Virus record (IMG/VR): IMGVR_UViG_3300022872_000013 | Span: 1 to 39,630 of that record | DNA from: a virus | Direction: 5' to 3' (one strand) | Length of the DNA: 39,630 nucleotides | In this document: one piece after another, positions 1 through 8,549 of the stretch | How positions within the stretch are numbered: position 1 is the first letter of the stretch | Layout: every line of letters begins with the position of its first letter | The notes under the pieces: generated by a model | What the model was told of the DNA's origin: nothing | Database searches by the model: none | Seen by the model: only the letters and a program-made list of their open reading frames with translations | Made by a program: the position numbers and the translations under genes

Positions 1-861
1 CGTGCATGTTGTTCCACTGCAAGACCACGTTCCGACCGTGGTGCCTGGGCTAAAACTGTAGCCATCGTTCATCAGAATTGACGAGCTCGCCATGTAGTAT
101 ACGGTCGTCGATGGGTTGTACTGCACGCCGCTCCCGCCGCCGCCCGTCGAGCTGATCGTCACTGGACCCGTGCCGCCGCTCGGTGAGATGGTCACGTTCG
201 TGCCGGCAATGATCTGGGAGACGCCACCCAGGTTCGCCAGCGCCCCTGCTGCTGTGGTTGCGCCCGTGCCGCCATTAGCAACGCTTACTGGTGTAGGAAT
301 TTCACTAGGCGAGCAACCCCAAAAGCTACCTGAGTATACTCGATAACAAGAGCTGTTTACATTATAGTAGACACTTCCTGGAGTAAGCTGAAGTACCGCT
401 TCTATATCAGCGTAGCCATAATTTCCAATAGTAGCTGGAAATCTTGGCGCTGGGATAGTGGCATCAACTAAAGAAGTAATATTCTGTGAAACTCCAGTAG
501 TTATCGTAGTCACTATACCACACTTCGAAGTAGAAAGTGGGCATACAGTAAACTGCCACTGACTTCCAGAAGGACAGACTTGATTATTATCATACGTTGT
601 AACAGTAAATGCACCTGTTCCATCGAGAGTTAGCGGTCCCTGAGATAGAACTGCTGGATTGAGCGCTCCGCTACCATTACAGAGTTTGTAAGCACTCAAG
701 CTAGGATTCGCAGGATTCGGAACAAACTGTACCGTCACTGTGCCATTTGTCCACAGTGTACTATCTGAGTCGGTAACAGTGGCTGATACAGTGGTAGTCT
801 GCGCAAAAGAAATGCTACTCACAAAGAGTAGCACCCCAAGAAAAACAAGATACTTTTTCAT
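1..861 (-). CDS. Tail fibre-like protein with signal peptide, 3' end cut by window
   Basis: This reading frame stays open from its ATG to the window edge (287 residues visible, C-terminus missing). Residues 1-21 look like a Sec signal peptide: MKK, a hydrophobic core, then SFA before QTTT. Residues 22-190 are a Thr/Ser/Gly-rich beta-type region with several cysteines. At about residue 193 it carries the NGGTGATTAAGALANLGG element, a short motif shared by many phage tail fibres and side-tail proteins. Inferred role: receptor-binding fibre or host-surface protein. It is the last visible gene of the leftward operon, with GGAGG just upstream of the ATG. DNA encoding residues beyond about 190 is much richer in G+C than the rest, which suggests a swapped distal domain. 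A host-derived secreted protein is the main alternative. Confidence 0.75.
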   Translation of the reverse strand, partial: MKKYLVFLGVLLFVSSISFAQTTTVSATVTDSDSTLWTNGTVTVQFVPNPANPSLSAYKLCNGSGALNPAVLSQGPLTLDGTGAFTVTTYDNNQVCPSGSQWQFTVCPLSTSKCGIVTTITTGVSQNITSLVDATIPAPRFPATIGNYGYADIEAVLQLTPGSVYYNVNSSCYRVYSGSFWGCSPSEIPTPVSVANGGTGATTAAGALANLGGVSQIIAGTNVTISPSGGTGPVTISSTGGGGSGVQYNPSTTVYYMASSSILMNDGYSFSPGTTVGTWSCSGTTCT

Positions 862-869
862 ACATCCTC

Positions 870-2180
870 CTAGAGCCAGCCGTTGGTTTCAAGAAATTGA
901 TAACGCTTGAGAGTTACTTTGTTGATATCAGTACGATACTGCATGTTTGGGATGTTGATCTTACTGAGAGCTTTATCACACTGTGCCGCAGCCGCTTCAA
1001 TGGTGTCTCCAATACCAATCGGAGCGCAGACATAACCGTAATTGCCACTGGTAATAAGAGACTTCTTATCCTTAGAAAGTTTCACATCATACATATACGT
1101 ATGTGTGAGTTGCTCAATGTCCTCTGGATCAAGTCCCTCAATCGGAACATCCTTGGCTTTACTAATTCTTATCTCCGTAGGATAAGGTGGTATTGAGAGT
1201 GTGACCGACATTCCATATGGCGCTTTCCACTTAATTTGCGGTATCTGAAAAGAGGCTACCCGTTGTAGCATTTCGCCAAAGCCAGGACCATACATCGCAG
1301 CTATTGTAGAGTCGGCAAGATAACCAAATCGCGGCGTCCACTCTAGTCCATAAGCTGTATCTTCTGTGACAATGGTATTAAGATCAATCATACCGGTAAA
1401 ATGATTCTCTTGTAAAAATGGAATAATCTTTTTCAGCCCTTCTCGATAGAGCTTAGACTCTTCAGAGATAGCAAAGACCAGATTACCAGAGCATCCAGTG
1501 TTCGGACCCTTACCTTCATTCATAAACTTCTTCTCTTCAAGAGTACAAGAGAGCATGTAGAAGTCTGTGCCATTAAAATAACCCATCACTGATGCCTCAG
1601 TACCTTTGACAAATTCTTGTAAAATGAATAGTTGATTCTTTGACAGCGCATACAATCTATCAATCACCTTAAGCATATCCGGCGCATCTTTAGCAACATA
1701 CGTCAGTGCCTTATCATCATTCCCACCTGGACCCTCATAGGGTTTATAGACGTATCTCTTCCCTTCCTTATTTATATACGCCTTCCCCTCCGAAGCTGTA
1801 GCGAATTCCTGATACGGCGGCACCACAATCTTGGCTTGCTCCATTGCTTCCAAGCCAAACTTCCTATCATCCTCCAAGGCTTCTTCAAATGAGCCGTCTC
1901 CTAATGTCGGCGCTTCTAATCTAGATGCGTCAGCCTGTTTTGGTTTGCCTGTTAGATCGAACAAGGATAAATCATATCCCTTATACGATGGATACCCGTA
2001 TCCTCTGAGTGTTCGTCTATGATCCAGCGATAGCTTCTTAGGGGGCGGAATAAGCCCCCTAAGAACGTCTTCATAATACTCTGGCTTAGACAAAAAGTAG
2101 TCTACACTATGACCTTCCGCAAGGAGGCGTAGGATAAACCACGCGCCCATTCCACAATATGAAGACATTGCTATTTTCAT
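870..2180 (-). CDS. PurD-like ATP-grasp ligase
   Basis: 436 residues from the chosen ATG, which lies 2 bases after the preceding stop codon; a longer frame to 2243 would overlap that gene. The protein begins MKIAMSSYCGMGAWFILRLL, like the N-terminal nucleotide-like fold of phosphoribosylamine-glycine ligases. The ATP-grasp core follows: YVYKPYEG, FILQEFVKGTEASVMGYFNG, EEKKF...GKGPNTGCSGN, and the metal-binding end GMIDLN...YGLEWTPRFGY, matching the PurD pattern GPNTGG...EFNARFGDPE. Length is also PurD-like. Related ATP-grasp proteins occur in other phages, where their substrate is unknown. No other purine gene is nearby, so I do not infer purine synthesis. It may ligate an amino acid or peptide to a nucleotide, cell-wall or DNA-modification substrate. 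Confidence 0.85.
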   Translation of the reverse strand: MKIAMSSYCGMGAWFILRLLAEGHSVDYFLSKPEYYEDVLRGLIPPPKKLSLDHRRTLRGYGYPSYKGYDLSLFDLTGKPKQADASRLEAPTLGDGSFEEALEDDRKFGLEAMEQAKIVVPPYQEFATASEGKAYINKEGKRYVYKPYEGPGGNDDKALTYVAKDAPDMLKVIDRLYALSKNQLFILQEFVKGTEASVMGYFNGTDFYMLSCTLEEKKFMNEGKGPNTGCSGNLVFAISEESKLYREGLKKIIPFLQENHFTGMIDLNTIVTEDTAYGLEWTPRFGYLADSTIAAMYGPGFGEMLQRVASFQIPQIKWKAPYGMSVTLSIPPYPTEIRISKAKDVPIEGLDPEDIEQLTHTYMYDVKLSKDKKSLITSGNYGYVCAPIGIGDTIEAAAAQCDKALSKINIPNMQYRTDINKVTLKRYQFLETNGWL

Positions 2181-2182
2181 CA

Positions 2183-2569
2183 CTAACTCGCTTTCATCTT
2201 TTGTTGATTGTTGAATGCGCCAGGACGTTTTTCTTTCAACCATTCTACATAGTTTGCTGGGAGTTCTGAAAAAGTATAAACAAGATTATCAATCTTGAAT
2301 AAGTCCTTGTCAAAACTATACCAGAAATTTCGTTTAAGTTTTTCAAAGCCATCTTTTGAGAAGACTCCTAGATAGTCAACCTTGCAATACCATCTAGGAC
2401 ATTGCTTGCTAAATTCTCCAAAAGCTTCCTTGCGACGGATACGTAGCATGACTTTGAATCTCCAGAGATGTAACCAAAGCTGGAATTTAGTGTACCCATC
2501 AGAGTTCCAGTTAATTCCCTGATGAGTACACTGATTTTCTAGCTTTCTGTGAATGAATGGTACTTGCAT
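2183..2569 (-). CDS. Hypothetical protein, 128 aa
   Basis: Not recognised. It is rich in aromatic and basic residues (WNSDGYTKFQLWLHLWRF, then RIRRKEAFGEF) and has no signal peptide or clear membrane segment. The ATG follows GGAGCAGGGAG. The stop codon is separated by two bases from the start of the ATP-grasp gene, so the two are probably translationally coupled and may act together. Base composition matches its neighbours. Confidence 0.75.
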   Translation of the reverse strand: MQVPFIHRKLENQCTHQGINWNSDGYTKFQLWLHLWRFKVMLRIRRKEAFGEFSKQCPRWYCKVDYLGVFSKDGFEKLKRNFWYSFDKDLFKIDNLVYTFSELPANYVEWLKEKRPGAFNNQQKMKAS

Positions 2570-2588
2570 CTCCCTGCTCCTTTGTTAG

Positions 2589-2747
2589 TTACTTGTTATT
2601 CTTTCCAGCGTGATCTGTTTTCTGGTTTTCATGTGGCTTCTTACCGCCACCACTGCCACAGCCTTTGGCTTGTGAACCACTGGCTTGCACACGTTCCTGC
2701 ATTGCCCGTGCTTCTTTGAGTGAGAGTGCTGCACTTTGACCGCTCAT
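2589..2747 (-). CDS. Small Gly/Lys-rich protein, 52 aa
   Basis: A 52-residue frame starting MSGQSAALSLKEARAMQERV, then a Gly-rich linker (GCGSGGGKKPHENQK) and a basic C-terminus. An ideal ribosome site, AAGGAGGA, lies 5 bases before the ATG, and the ATG overlaps the stop of the preceding 627 aa gene in an ATGA arrangement. This makes real translation likely despite the small size. Function unknown; the N-terminal half could form a short helix, so a minor virion protein or accessory to the ejection proteins is possible. Confidence 0.65.
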   Translation of the reverse strand: MSGQSAALSLKEARAMQERVQASGSQAKGCGSGGGKKPHENQKTDHAGKNNK

Positions 2748-4627
2748 GGATTCCTCCTTCCTTTGTAACTGAGATGCTTTCTAATTCTTGAAGGCTTAGA
2801 AGATTCTTCTTTTTGCTCCTTCAAGGTTGGAAAAAGTCTGTGAGAGAGTGGTTTGCCTATGACTGGAATCATTTGAGTGACATCTCTGCCAAGTGGATTT
2901 ATTGACTTTCCTCTCAGTGCATTCGCAGCATCGCTTATATCTGTGATGCCCATTCCAATCATAGGACCGACAACAGCATTTGCAAGACGACTACCTTTGA
3001 TAGCTTGGGTGTAGTTATAGTACGCACCCATAGCACCAATGTGAGCAAGCATGTCAAAATAAGTGCCTGCAAAATTACCGAAAGAGTCAGGATGAGTAAG
3101 ACTCTTGTAATCCTTTTGCATTGATGCTTGCGCTTGCTGTAGTGAGCCTGTTCGAGCAAAAAGTTCTAAACTCTTCAACATCGGTGCGACGTAGGGAAAA
3201 ACAATACCAAGTGTGCCGACAAACTGTGCGATACCTTTAACATCACCAGCCTTAAACTGCTTCCGTAACTCTCGACCAATATATGTAGCCTCCGAAGATA
3301 CAAAAGAGTGGTACATAAAAGCAGAACGCATAAAGAAATTAGCATTTCCATACATAGACTGGTCGATCGTCTTATTAACAAAAAATCTGTTATTGACAAA
3401 ATGATATACACCCTTCTGAAGTTGCCCTTCAGTAAGTTTTCCGCCTTGCTTTTGTACATCTGCTATGTCAATACCCATCTCAGCAAGTTCAGCAAGAGAA
3501 CGCTTATCGCCTCTGAGTGCATTGGTCGCCCAGAACTGAGCAGAATGAAATCCTACAGCCGCCGCAGCAGAGAGCTGCTTCAAGCGCATATAGTTAAATC
3601 CCGGCTGATGAATTGTCTTTCTGATAATCTCCGCGGCAGTTGGCTGATTGGTCCACTGAGCTAACTTGCCGCTGCGAGCTAGAATTTCTGAATGTACAAC
3701 GTCCCACTCAGTATTTGCCAGAATACCTGAAGCCTCTAGCGTCGAGTGCATTTCATCTTCATTCATCCGAAGTAGTGCTTTACCCACTGCCTGTAACGGT
3801 GCCGACGCACCAAGATGAAAATACTGTCCTATATGTGGTATCGCTACAAATGGAATCTGTACAAGCCTTAGCACTTCTTGTGCAGTACGCTCAGGATTAG
3901 ATGCTGGTGTATAAGTAGGATCAACATTCAACTTAGGAATCTGCTTATCTTCTGAGAGTGCTCGGAACTTATTCACGGTATTAATAGACTGATTCATCTG
4001 AACTTTAGCAGAAGATTTCGTAACATCGCCGCCGCGTTCGTGGAAGGTACGAGTGTCCTTGAGTTCATTTGATACTATGTCAGCGATTCTGCGACCATTG
4101 AGTTGAACTCTAGGATCAGGATATTCTAGCATCGAAGCAATCAATGGAGTAACATTCTGCATCTTATCACCAACCGAGCCGTTCAAAGCGGTAAGTCGAG
4201 CTTGAGAACGATTCTTAATATCGAGTTCTTTTAATGTCAACCCAGCATTATCACTAGCTCCAGTCGTAGGATTTATACCACGTTGAATGATTCTATTTGT
4301 GACTTGTTGAATAGGATGCCCAGTTTTCATAGCGTGAGCATGGAGATCAGCAACCGTTGTCTTATGAATGGGCAGCGCATTTCTTGTAACATCTGAACTC
4401 TGATGCCAGTCAAGAACAGCCTTAGAGTCTTTAGTACTCTCTCCCAACGCTACAGACCTTAATCTCTGATATTCTCCAAGCTGTGCTTTAACAGCTTTTC
4501 CCTCTGGGGATATATCAAGTTCCCACTCCTTGTTTCCTACGAGTGACAACAACTTAGAGCCAACGCCGCCTTCATGCTCTAAACTCTTTGCCCACATTTC
4601 TCCAAGAGGTGCTAATAGACCGCCCAT
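2744..4627 (-). CDS. Large virion (ejection-type) protein, 627 aa
   Basis: Start ATG shares one base with the stop of the upstream 857 aa gene (TAATG), with GAAAGGA about 10 bases before. The N-terminal half is hydrophilic and helical. From about residue 260 there are several hydrophobic or amphipathic helices (PFVAIPHIGQYFHLGASAPL, GIVFPYVAPMLKSLELFA, AVVGPMIGMGITDISDAA), ending in a basic tail. Very large, helix-rich proteins in this position of podoviruses are typically internal virion proteins that are ejected with DNA and form a channel through the envelope. The region FFVNKTIDQSMYGNANFFMR recalls C-terminal domains of giant phage polyvalent proteins. The functional call is by position and composition only. 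Confidence 0.7.
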   Translation of the reverse strand: MGGLLAPLGEMWAKSLEHEGGVGSKLLSLVGNKEWELDISPEGKAVKAQLGEYQRLRSVALGESTKDSKAVLDWHQSSDVTRNALPIHKTTVADLHAHAMKTGHPIQQVTNRIIQRGINPTTGASDNAGLTLKELDIKNRSQARLTALNGSVGDKMQNVTPLIASMLEYPDPRVQLNGRRIADIVSNELKDTRTFHERGGDVTKSSAKVQMNQSINTVNKFRALSEDKQIPKLNVDPTYTPASNPERTAQEVLRLVQIPFVAIPHIGQYFHLGASAPLQAVGKALLRMNEDEMHSTLEASGILANTEWDVVHSEILARSGKLAQWTNQPTAAEIIRKTIHQPGFNYMRLKQLSAAAAVGFHSAQFWATNALRGDKRSLAELAEMGIDIADVQKQGGKLTEGQLQKGVYHFVNNRFFVNKTIDQSMYGNANFFMRSAFMYHSFVSSEATYIGRELRKQFKAGDVKGIAQFVGTLGIVFPYVAPMLKSLELFARTGSLQQAQASMQKDYKSLTHPDSFGNFAGTYFDMLAHIGAMGAYYNYTQAIKGSRLANAVVGPMIGMGITDISDAANALRGKSINPLGRDVTQMIPVIGKPLSHRLFPTLKEQKEESSKPSRIRKHLSYKGRRNP

Positions 4628-7200
4628 TAGAATTGTATCCTTTCATAGTCGCCGGTCTGAGTTTGTAAGTCAGATATCATACTGTCAATATCTGAGATAC
4701 TTTCTTGAGACCTCATGCTTTTTGGACCTTTGGCATATTCTTGCATACGAAGAGCACTCAGAGTTTTGTGTGCTGAAAGTGCTTGTCTCCGCGCCTCAGA
4801 ATCAGCAGCGAACATATTCTTGAGATTGCGTTTCTCTTGTAAATGCTTCTCCTGCAAGAGCTCTTGTTGCCACTCAGTCGAGTTCCACATATCATCCTGA
4901 GTGCTACGGAAGATGTTAGATTCCTTTGGCCAGCGCCCAGAACCTAGGAAGTTATCCATGTGATTGTACATGGCCTTGGCATAGTACATGAGCTGAGGCT
5001 CTGAAGGCTTCCTGCCGCTCATAAACTTCTGCACTTTCATAGTATCAATGAGCCGCTGCTCAAGTTCTTTACCAAACTCACGTGGCATTAAGTGAGTATA
5101 ATTGTACATAAAAGCAAGAAAGTTCGGATTCTGAGTTCCTTCACGAGTATTCTGATTCTCAAAAAACACGCCAGCATCTTTTAGAGCTTTTGGATAAAAG
5201 TGATTAGAAAGATCATCTTTGAAATCCTCATCACTCATATTCTCAAAGAACTGTGCGAGAGTTTTACCCTGACTCTTAGCAGCCGCCATGTGCTCACGAA
5301 GACGTACTTTGTAATCAGGTACCTTATCATACCGTACCGAAGGTTGGCCAAAGCGATCGGTCTTGTATTCAGTACGCGTCTTGATTGCAGGAATGGCCTT
5401 ATCCTTCAAAGCAATAGATGTAGCTTTCTTAACTGGATTCTGTGTCAGTCGTTTCTCTGCCTGCGCTGCCGCTCTAGCCTGATCCTTTGCCATCTTTTGC
5501 TGAGCCATCTTCTCTACTTGCTCTGGCTTTACCATCTTCGCAGCGGCAGGATCTTTAGCAAGTTCTGCCATTACTTTCGCTTTGTAGAATTCAAGCGTAC
5601 GCTTTGTACCAGGAGTCGATGCTTCTTTAGCAATCTTTGTTGCTGCTTGTTCTTGGACTCCTTCTACGTGTGTGTTGAGAGAACTCCCAGCATCCATGAT
5701 AAGCTGATTAAGTCTTGTAGAAAGAAACTTAAAATCCTCACTTCCAGCTTCGATAGAGCTAAGTTTCTTCTCGCCAAGCAATGAGCGAATAAAAGTTGCC
5801 GAAGCCAGTACCGGCGCATATTGGGCAGGGTCTTCATTGAGCATGTTCATCTCATGTTCTTTGATCGCCGCTTTGCTCATACCAGACTCTTCCATCTTAG
5901 TAATGTGATTAAGAGCTGCGACATAGATAGCTTGCTGTCCAGGTATACCAGCAACGATAAGATTGTTACCTACTTCCTTCTGATGATCCTCATATCTCTC
6001 TGCATCTGTAGCAGGACGTAGACCTTTCTGCGCCAACTCTAGTTTAGCAACGTGTCTCTCCACTGCATCCTTAGCTACACCTTGTACCACGTCACCAAGT
6101 TTCTTTTTTCCCATTCCAGCAACATCAAACATGCCATGAAACACTGCATAGCCTAGTGCATCTTGCCATGCCTGATCTTTGTCCTCTTGTTTGCGAGTAG
6201 CTTTGCCATAGGCATAACCTTCTGCTCCTGCCATTAAATAACCAAATACTTGCTTTCCAGCAGGACTCTTCATAAGCTGCGCTGTTAGATTGCCACCTTT
6301 GACTACGCCAGTACCTTCTCCCATGGCAACATACATCGGCAACTGTGCAGCTTGTTCTGCTACGAATGAGGTCGCATGGTTCAGCCAGCCATCATAATTT
6401 GGTAATGCCGCTGCCCAGAACTCATGCTCATCTGTCTGACGTTGTGCGCCACGATTGACAGCTTCGGTTAACTTAGAATCATGCTTAACTGAAGCAATCT
6501 GATTGTGTAAATCTACTGCTTGTTCATGCCACGGCTTAGCTAAATGCGCTTGTCGCTGTGCATCAGGAAGTGCGCGTTCTTTTTTCTCATTTTGGTACAG
6601 TTGTACTGCATCATCTACAGCATTGCCAACTGCATTATAAACATACTGTCCTGCTCTAGCAAGACTCGGCAATCCTTCATTCCATCCATGTGCAAGACTG
6701 TGCATGATGGAATTGTTGTAAGAGTCTTCGATGTTATAGTTCGTAGCTTCCTTGTATGCTTGCTTGAGCCACAACTCTTTACTCATCGGCGCAATCTTCA
6801 TGCCGCCGTACATTGGAGCAATCATCTTGTCATAGTAGTGTGATGCGACAGTTTGTTTTTGATCTTCTGTGAAATGTGACAGCTCAGCATCATTAGCTAT
6901 AGTCTTCCAACGGTGCAGAGAATTAGCTAAGCCATCGTAAGGATTAGTTAACTTATACGGATTGAGCTTCGGATTCTTCAATGCCTCAATCTTGTCATGC
7001 CGATTCATCGAGTCAATTGAAGCATACTTCTGCTTTAGCGCCGTTGCTCTAGTAGCTTGCTGCTGTGCCTCTTGTTGCCTCACGATTACATCATGAAGTG
7101 GGCTAGTAGTTTTCGTCGTCTTCGTCTGGGTCGGCGGCGGTGTCTGAAAGCCAGGTAGAGGCTGAGTTGAGACTGCTGCTGGTACCTGAGGTTGATCCAC
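4627..7200 (-). CDS. Giant virion (ejection-type) protein, 857 aa
   Basis: The frame can begin at GTG 7209 or GTG 7200. I prefer 7200 because AAGGAAGGAGG lies about 8 bases before it, whereas it directly abuts the first GTG. The N-terminus is Pro/Thr/Gln-rich, then long helical stretches alternate with hydrophobic patches (NHATSFVAEQAAQLPMYVAM, then GKQVFGYLMAGAEGYAYGKA). The middle (about 500-620) is Lys/Ala/Gln-rich coiled-coil. No catalytic motif was recognised. It lies between a 478 aa coiled-coil protein and the 627 aa protein; the three are the best candidates for the core or ejection proteins. It overlaps the end of the upstream gene by 98 bases in another frame. Confidence 0.75.
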   Translation of the reverse strand: MDQPQVPAAVSTQPLPGFQTPPPTQTKTTKTTSPLHDVIVRQQEAQQQATRATALKQKYASIDSMNRHDKIEALKNPKLNPYKLTNPYDGLANSLHRWKTIANDAELSHFTEDQKQTVASHYYDKMIAPMYGGMKIAPMSKELWLKQAYKEATNYNIEDSYNNSIMHSLAHGWNEGLPSLARAGQYVYNAVGNAVDDAVQLYQNEKKERALPDAQRQAHLAKPWHEQAVDLHNQIASVKHDSKLTEAVNRGAQRQTDEHEFWAAALPNYDGWLNHATSFVAEQAAQLPMYVAMGEGTGVVKGGNLTAQLMKSPAGKQVFGYLMAGAEGYAYGKATRKQEDKDQAWQDALGYAVFHGMFDVAGMGKKKLGDVVQGVAKDAVERHVAKLELAQKGLRPATDAERYEDHQKEVGNNLIVAGIPGQQAIYVAALNHITKMEESGMSKAAIKEHEMNMLNEDPAQYAPVLASATFIRSLLGEKKLSSIEAGSEDFKFLSTRLNQLIMDAGSSLNTHVEGVQEQAATKIAKEASTPGTKRTLEFYKAKVMAELAKDPAAAKMVKPEQVEKMAQQKMAKDQARAAAQAEKRLTQNPVKKATSIALKDKAIPAIKTRTEYKTDRFGQPSVRYDKVPDYKVRLREHMAAAKSQGKTLAQFFENMSDEDFKDDLSNHFYPKALKDAGVFFENQNTREGTQNPNFLAFMYNYTHLMPREFGKELEQRLIDTMKVQKFMSGRKPSEPQLMYYAKAMYNHMDNFLGSGRWPKESNIFRSTQDDMWNSTEWQQELLQEKHLQEKRNLKNMFAADSEARRQALSAHKTLSALRMQEYAKGPKSMRSQESISDIDSMISDLQTQTGDYERIQF

Positions 7201-8539
7201 TAGACGCACCTCCTTCCTTTACATCGGCCTTCTTAGAATACTCCTTCATAAGACTATCTGCTGCCTGACCAAACGTTGTCTGAGCTTGCTTAGCAGTCTC
7301 TAATTGCTGGTCAAGATTGGAAACTATCGAAGCATTATAATGTTTTTGCTCAGCTTGGGCTCTCTGAATCTGTAATTCAGATACAGTCTTAGCCAAAGAA
7401 GCTTTTGTTACCGCTGTCTTAGTCTGGAATTCCTGATACGCTTTCAATTGTACTGCTGAGTCGGCGCCTTTTAACGACAACTTAGCTTTGAAAGTAGCGA
7501 GGTCTTTAGACCCTGTCGCTGCAATTTCCTTGAGTCGATAACCAAACTGTGTTTTCGCTAAGTCTTGTCGAGCATTTATCTGCTCGTGCATCCTATCCCA
7601 AGCATCTTGACTCTTGAAAAGGCTAACCGCGTCAGCATGATCTTCGCGGCGCTGCTCAAGAGAAGCTGTATTATTAGCACGTACCTGAGCACTTAAGAGT
7701 GGCATCAATGCCTTCGTCGCCGCAGCATTAGCTTTCTGCGCTTCCATGTATGCCGCATACTGCGCTTGTGCCATCTGATTTGGTGCCATAGTCTGAGGTT
7801 GTGACTTAGCAAACGCCGTACCAAAATTCTGCGCGCCTTGCTGATTAGCTTGCTGTTGATGCTGTTGCTGTGCTTGCTTAGCAAGTTGCTTCTTCTCTTG
7901 CATGGTCTTAGCGTTTTGAATGGCTTTCTTCACTGCGTCATGTTCTTCGGTCTTGTTCTCAGAGGGATCGATATAATTGATATTGAGTCCCTTTGCAAGA
8001 GCCTTACGTAGTTTAGGATCAGAGGTAATACCATCTCGCACAGCGGTATTCTTAGTAATAAGCTCTTGTGCTTTCGCCGCTGTTGCGTTATCACCAATAG
8101 CCGTAGCAGAATCATGTTGCTGTTGAGCTTCATCTATCGCTGCCTGCGCCGTGAAGAGCTTCGTCGCCGCATCTGTGAGGTGCGCTTGTTTTTGCTGACG
8201 TTCCGCCGCGACTGCCTTACTAATAACATTCCCAGCAGAAGTCAAAAGATTTGCTATCCCTTGACCCTTAGCAGCTTTCGCACCTACCATTTGTCTATGA
8301 TCAAGAGGTTGCTCCGATGCTGAATTAGTTGGACGAAGCATAGAGGAAGGAATTTGTCCTACATGCTGTCCAGAGACAGGAGTAATAGCTTGTCGCATTA
8401 GATTCTGTTGCGTAGCAGTATCACCCTGAATTTGTTTGAGCAACCCTCCAACGTCAAGTCCTCCCCCACCTGTAGAAGCAGGTACGGTAGGAGTCTCTGC
8501 TTCAGGCCACGCTAGCGTATTACCTTCAACTTCACTCAT
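7103..8539 (-). CDS. Gln/Ala-rich coiled-coil virion protein, 478 aa
   Basis: Start chosen at MSEVEGNTLAW, which has AAGGAG 6-7 bases upstream and begins just after the preceding stop; the frame extends to 8623 only through a non-ATG start inside that gene. Residues about 90-430 are very rich in Gln, Ala and Lys (for example KKQLAKQAQQQHQQQANQQG) with heptad-like spacing, indicating long alpha-helical coiled coil. The tail is Ser/Gly-rich and ends acidic (DPDEDDENY). Composition and position next to two giant proteins suggest an internal virion or ejection protein. The last 98 bases also encode the start of the next gene. Confidence 0.75.
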   Translation of the reverse strand: MSEVEGNTLAWPEAETPTVPASTGGGGLDVGGLLKQIQGDTATQQNLMRQAITPVSGQHVGQIPSSMLRPTNSASEQPLDHRQMVGAKAAKGQGIANLLTSAGNVISKAVAAERQQKQAHLTDAATKLFTAQAAIDEAQQQHDSATAIGDNATAAKAQELITKNTAVRDGITSDPKLRKALAKGLNINYIDPSENKTEEHDAVKKAIQNAKTMQEKKQLAKQAQQQHQQQANQQGAQNFGTAFAKSQPQTMAPNQMAQAQYAAYMEAQKANAAATKALMPLLSAQVRANNTASLEQRREDHADAVSLFKSQDAWDRMHEQINARQDLAKTQFGYRLKEIAATGSKDLATFKAKLSLKGADSAVQLKAYQEFQTKTAVTKASLAKTVSELQIQRAQAEQKHYNASIVSNLDQQLETAKQAQTTFGQAADSLMKEYSKKADVKEGGASSGSTSGTSSSLNSASTWLSDTAADPDEDDENY

Positions 8540-8549
8540 CTCAAACTCC

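Noticed and set aside
116-346. 76 aa plus-strand frame
   Set aside because: Antisense shadow of the G+C-rich end of the fibre gene; Pro/Val-rich translation.
870-2180. Calling the ATP-grasp protein purD
   Set aside because: Motifs fit the family, but there is no purine pathway context and the N-terminal and acceptor regions diverge.
2183-2243. Upstream extension of the ATP-grasp gene to 2243
   Set aside because: It would overlap the preceding gene by 61 bases and lacks a ribosome site; the protein fold begins at MKIAMSS.
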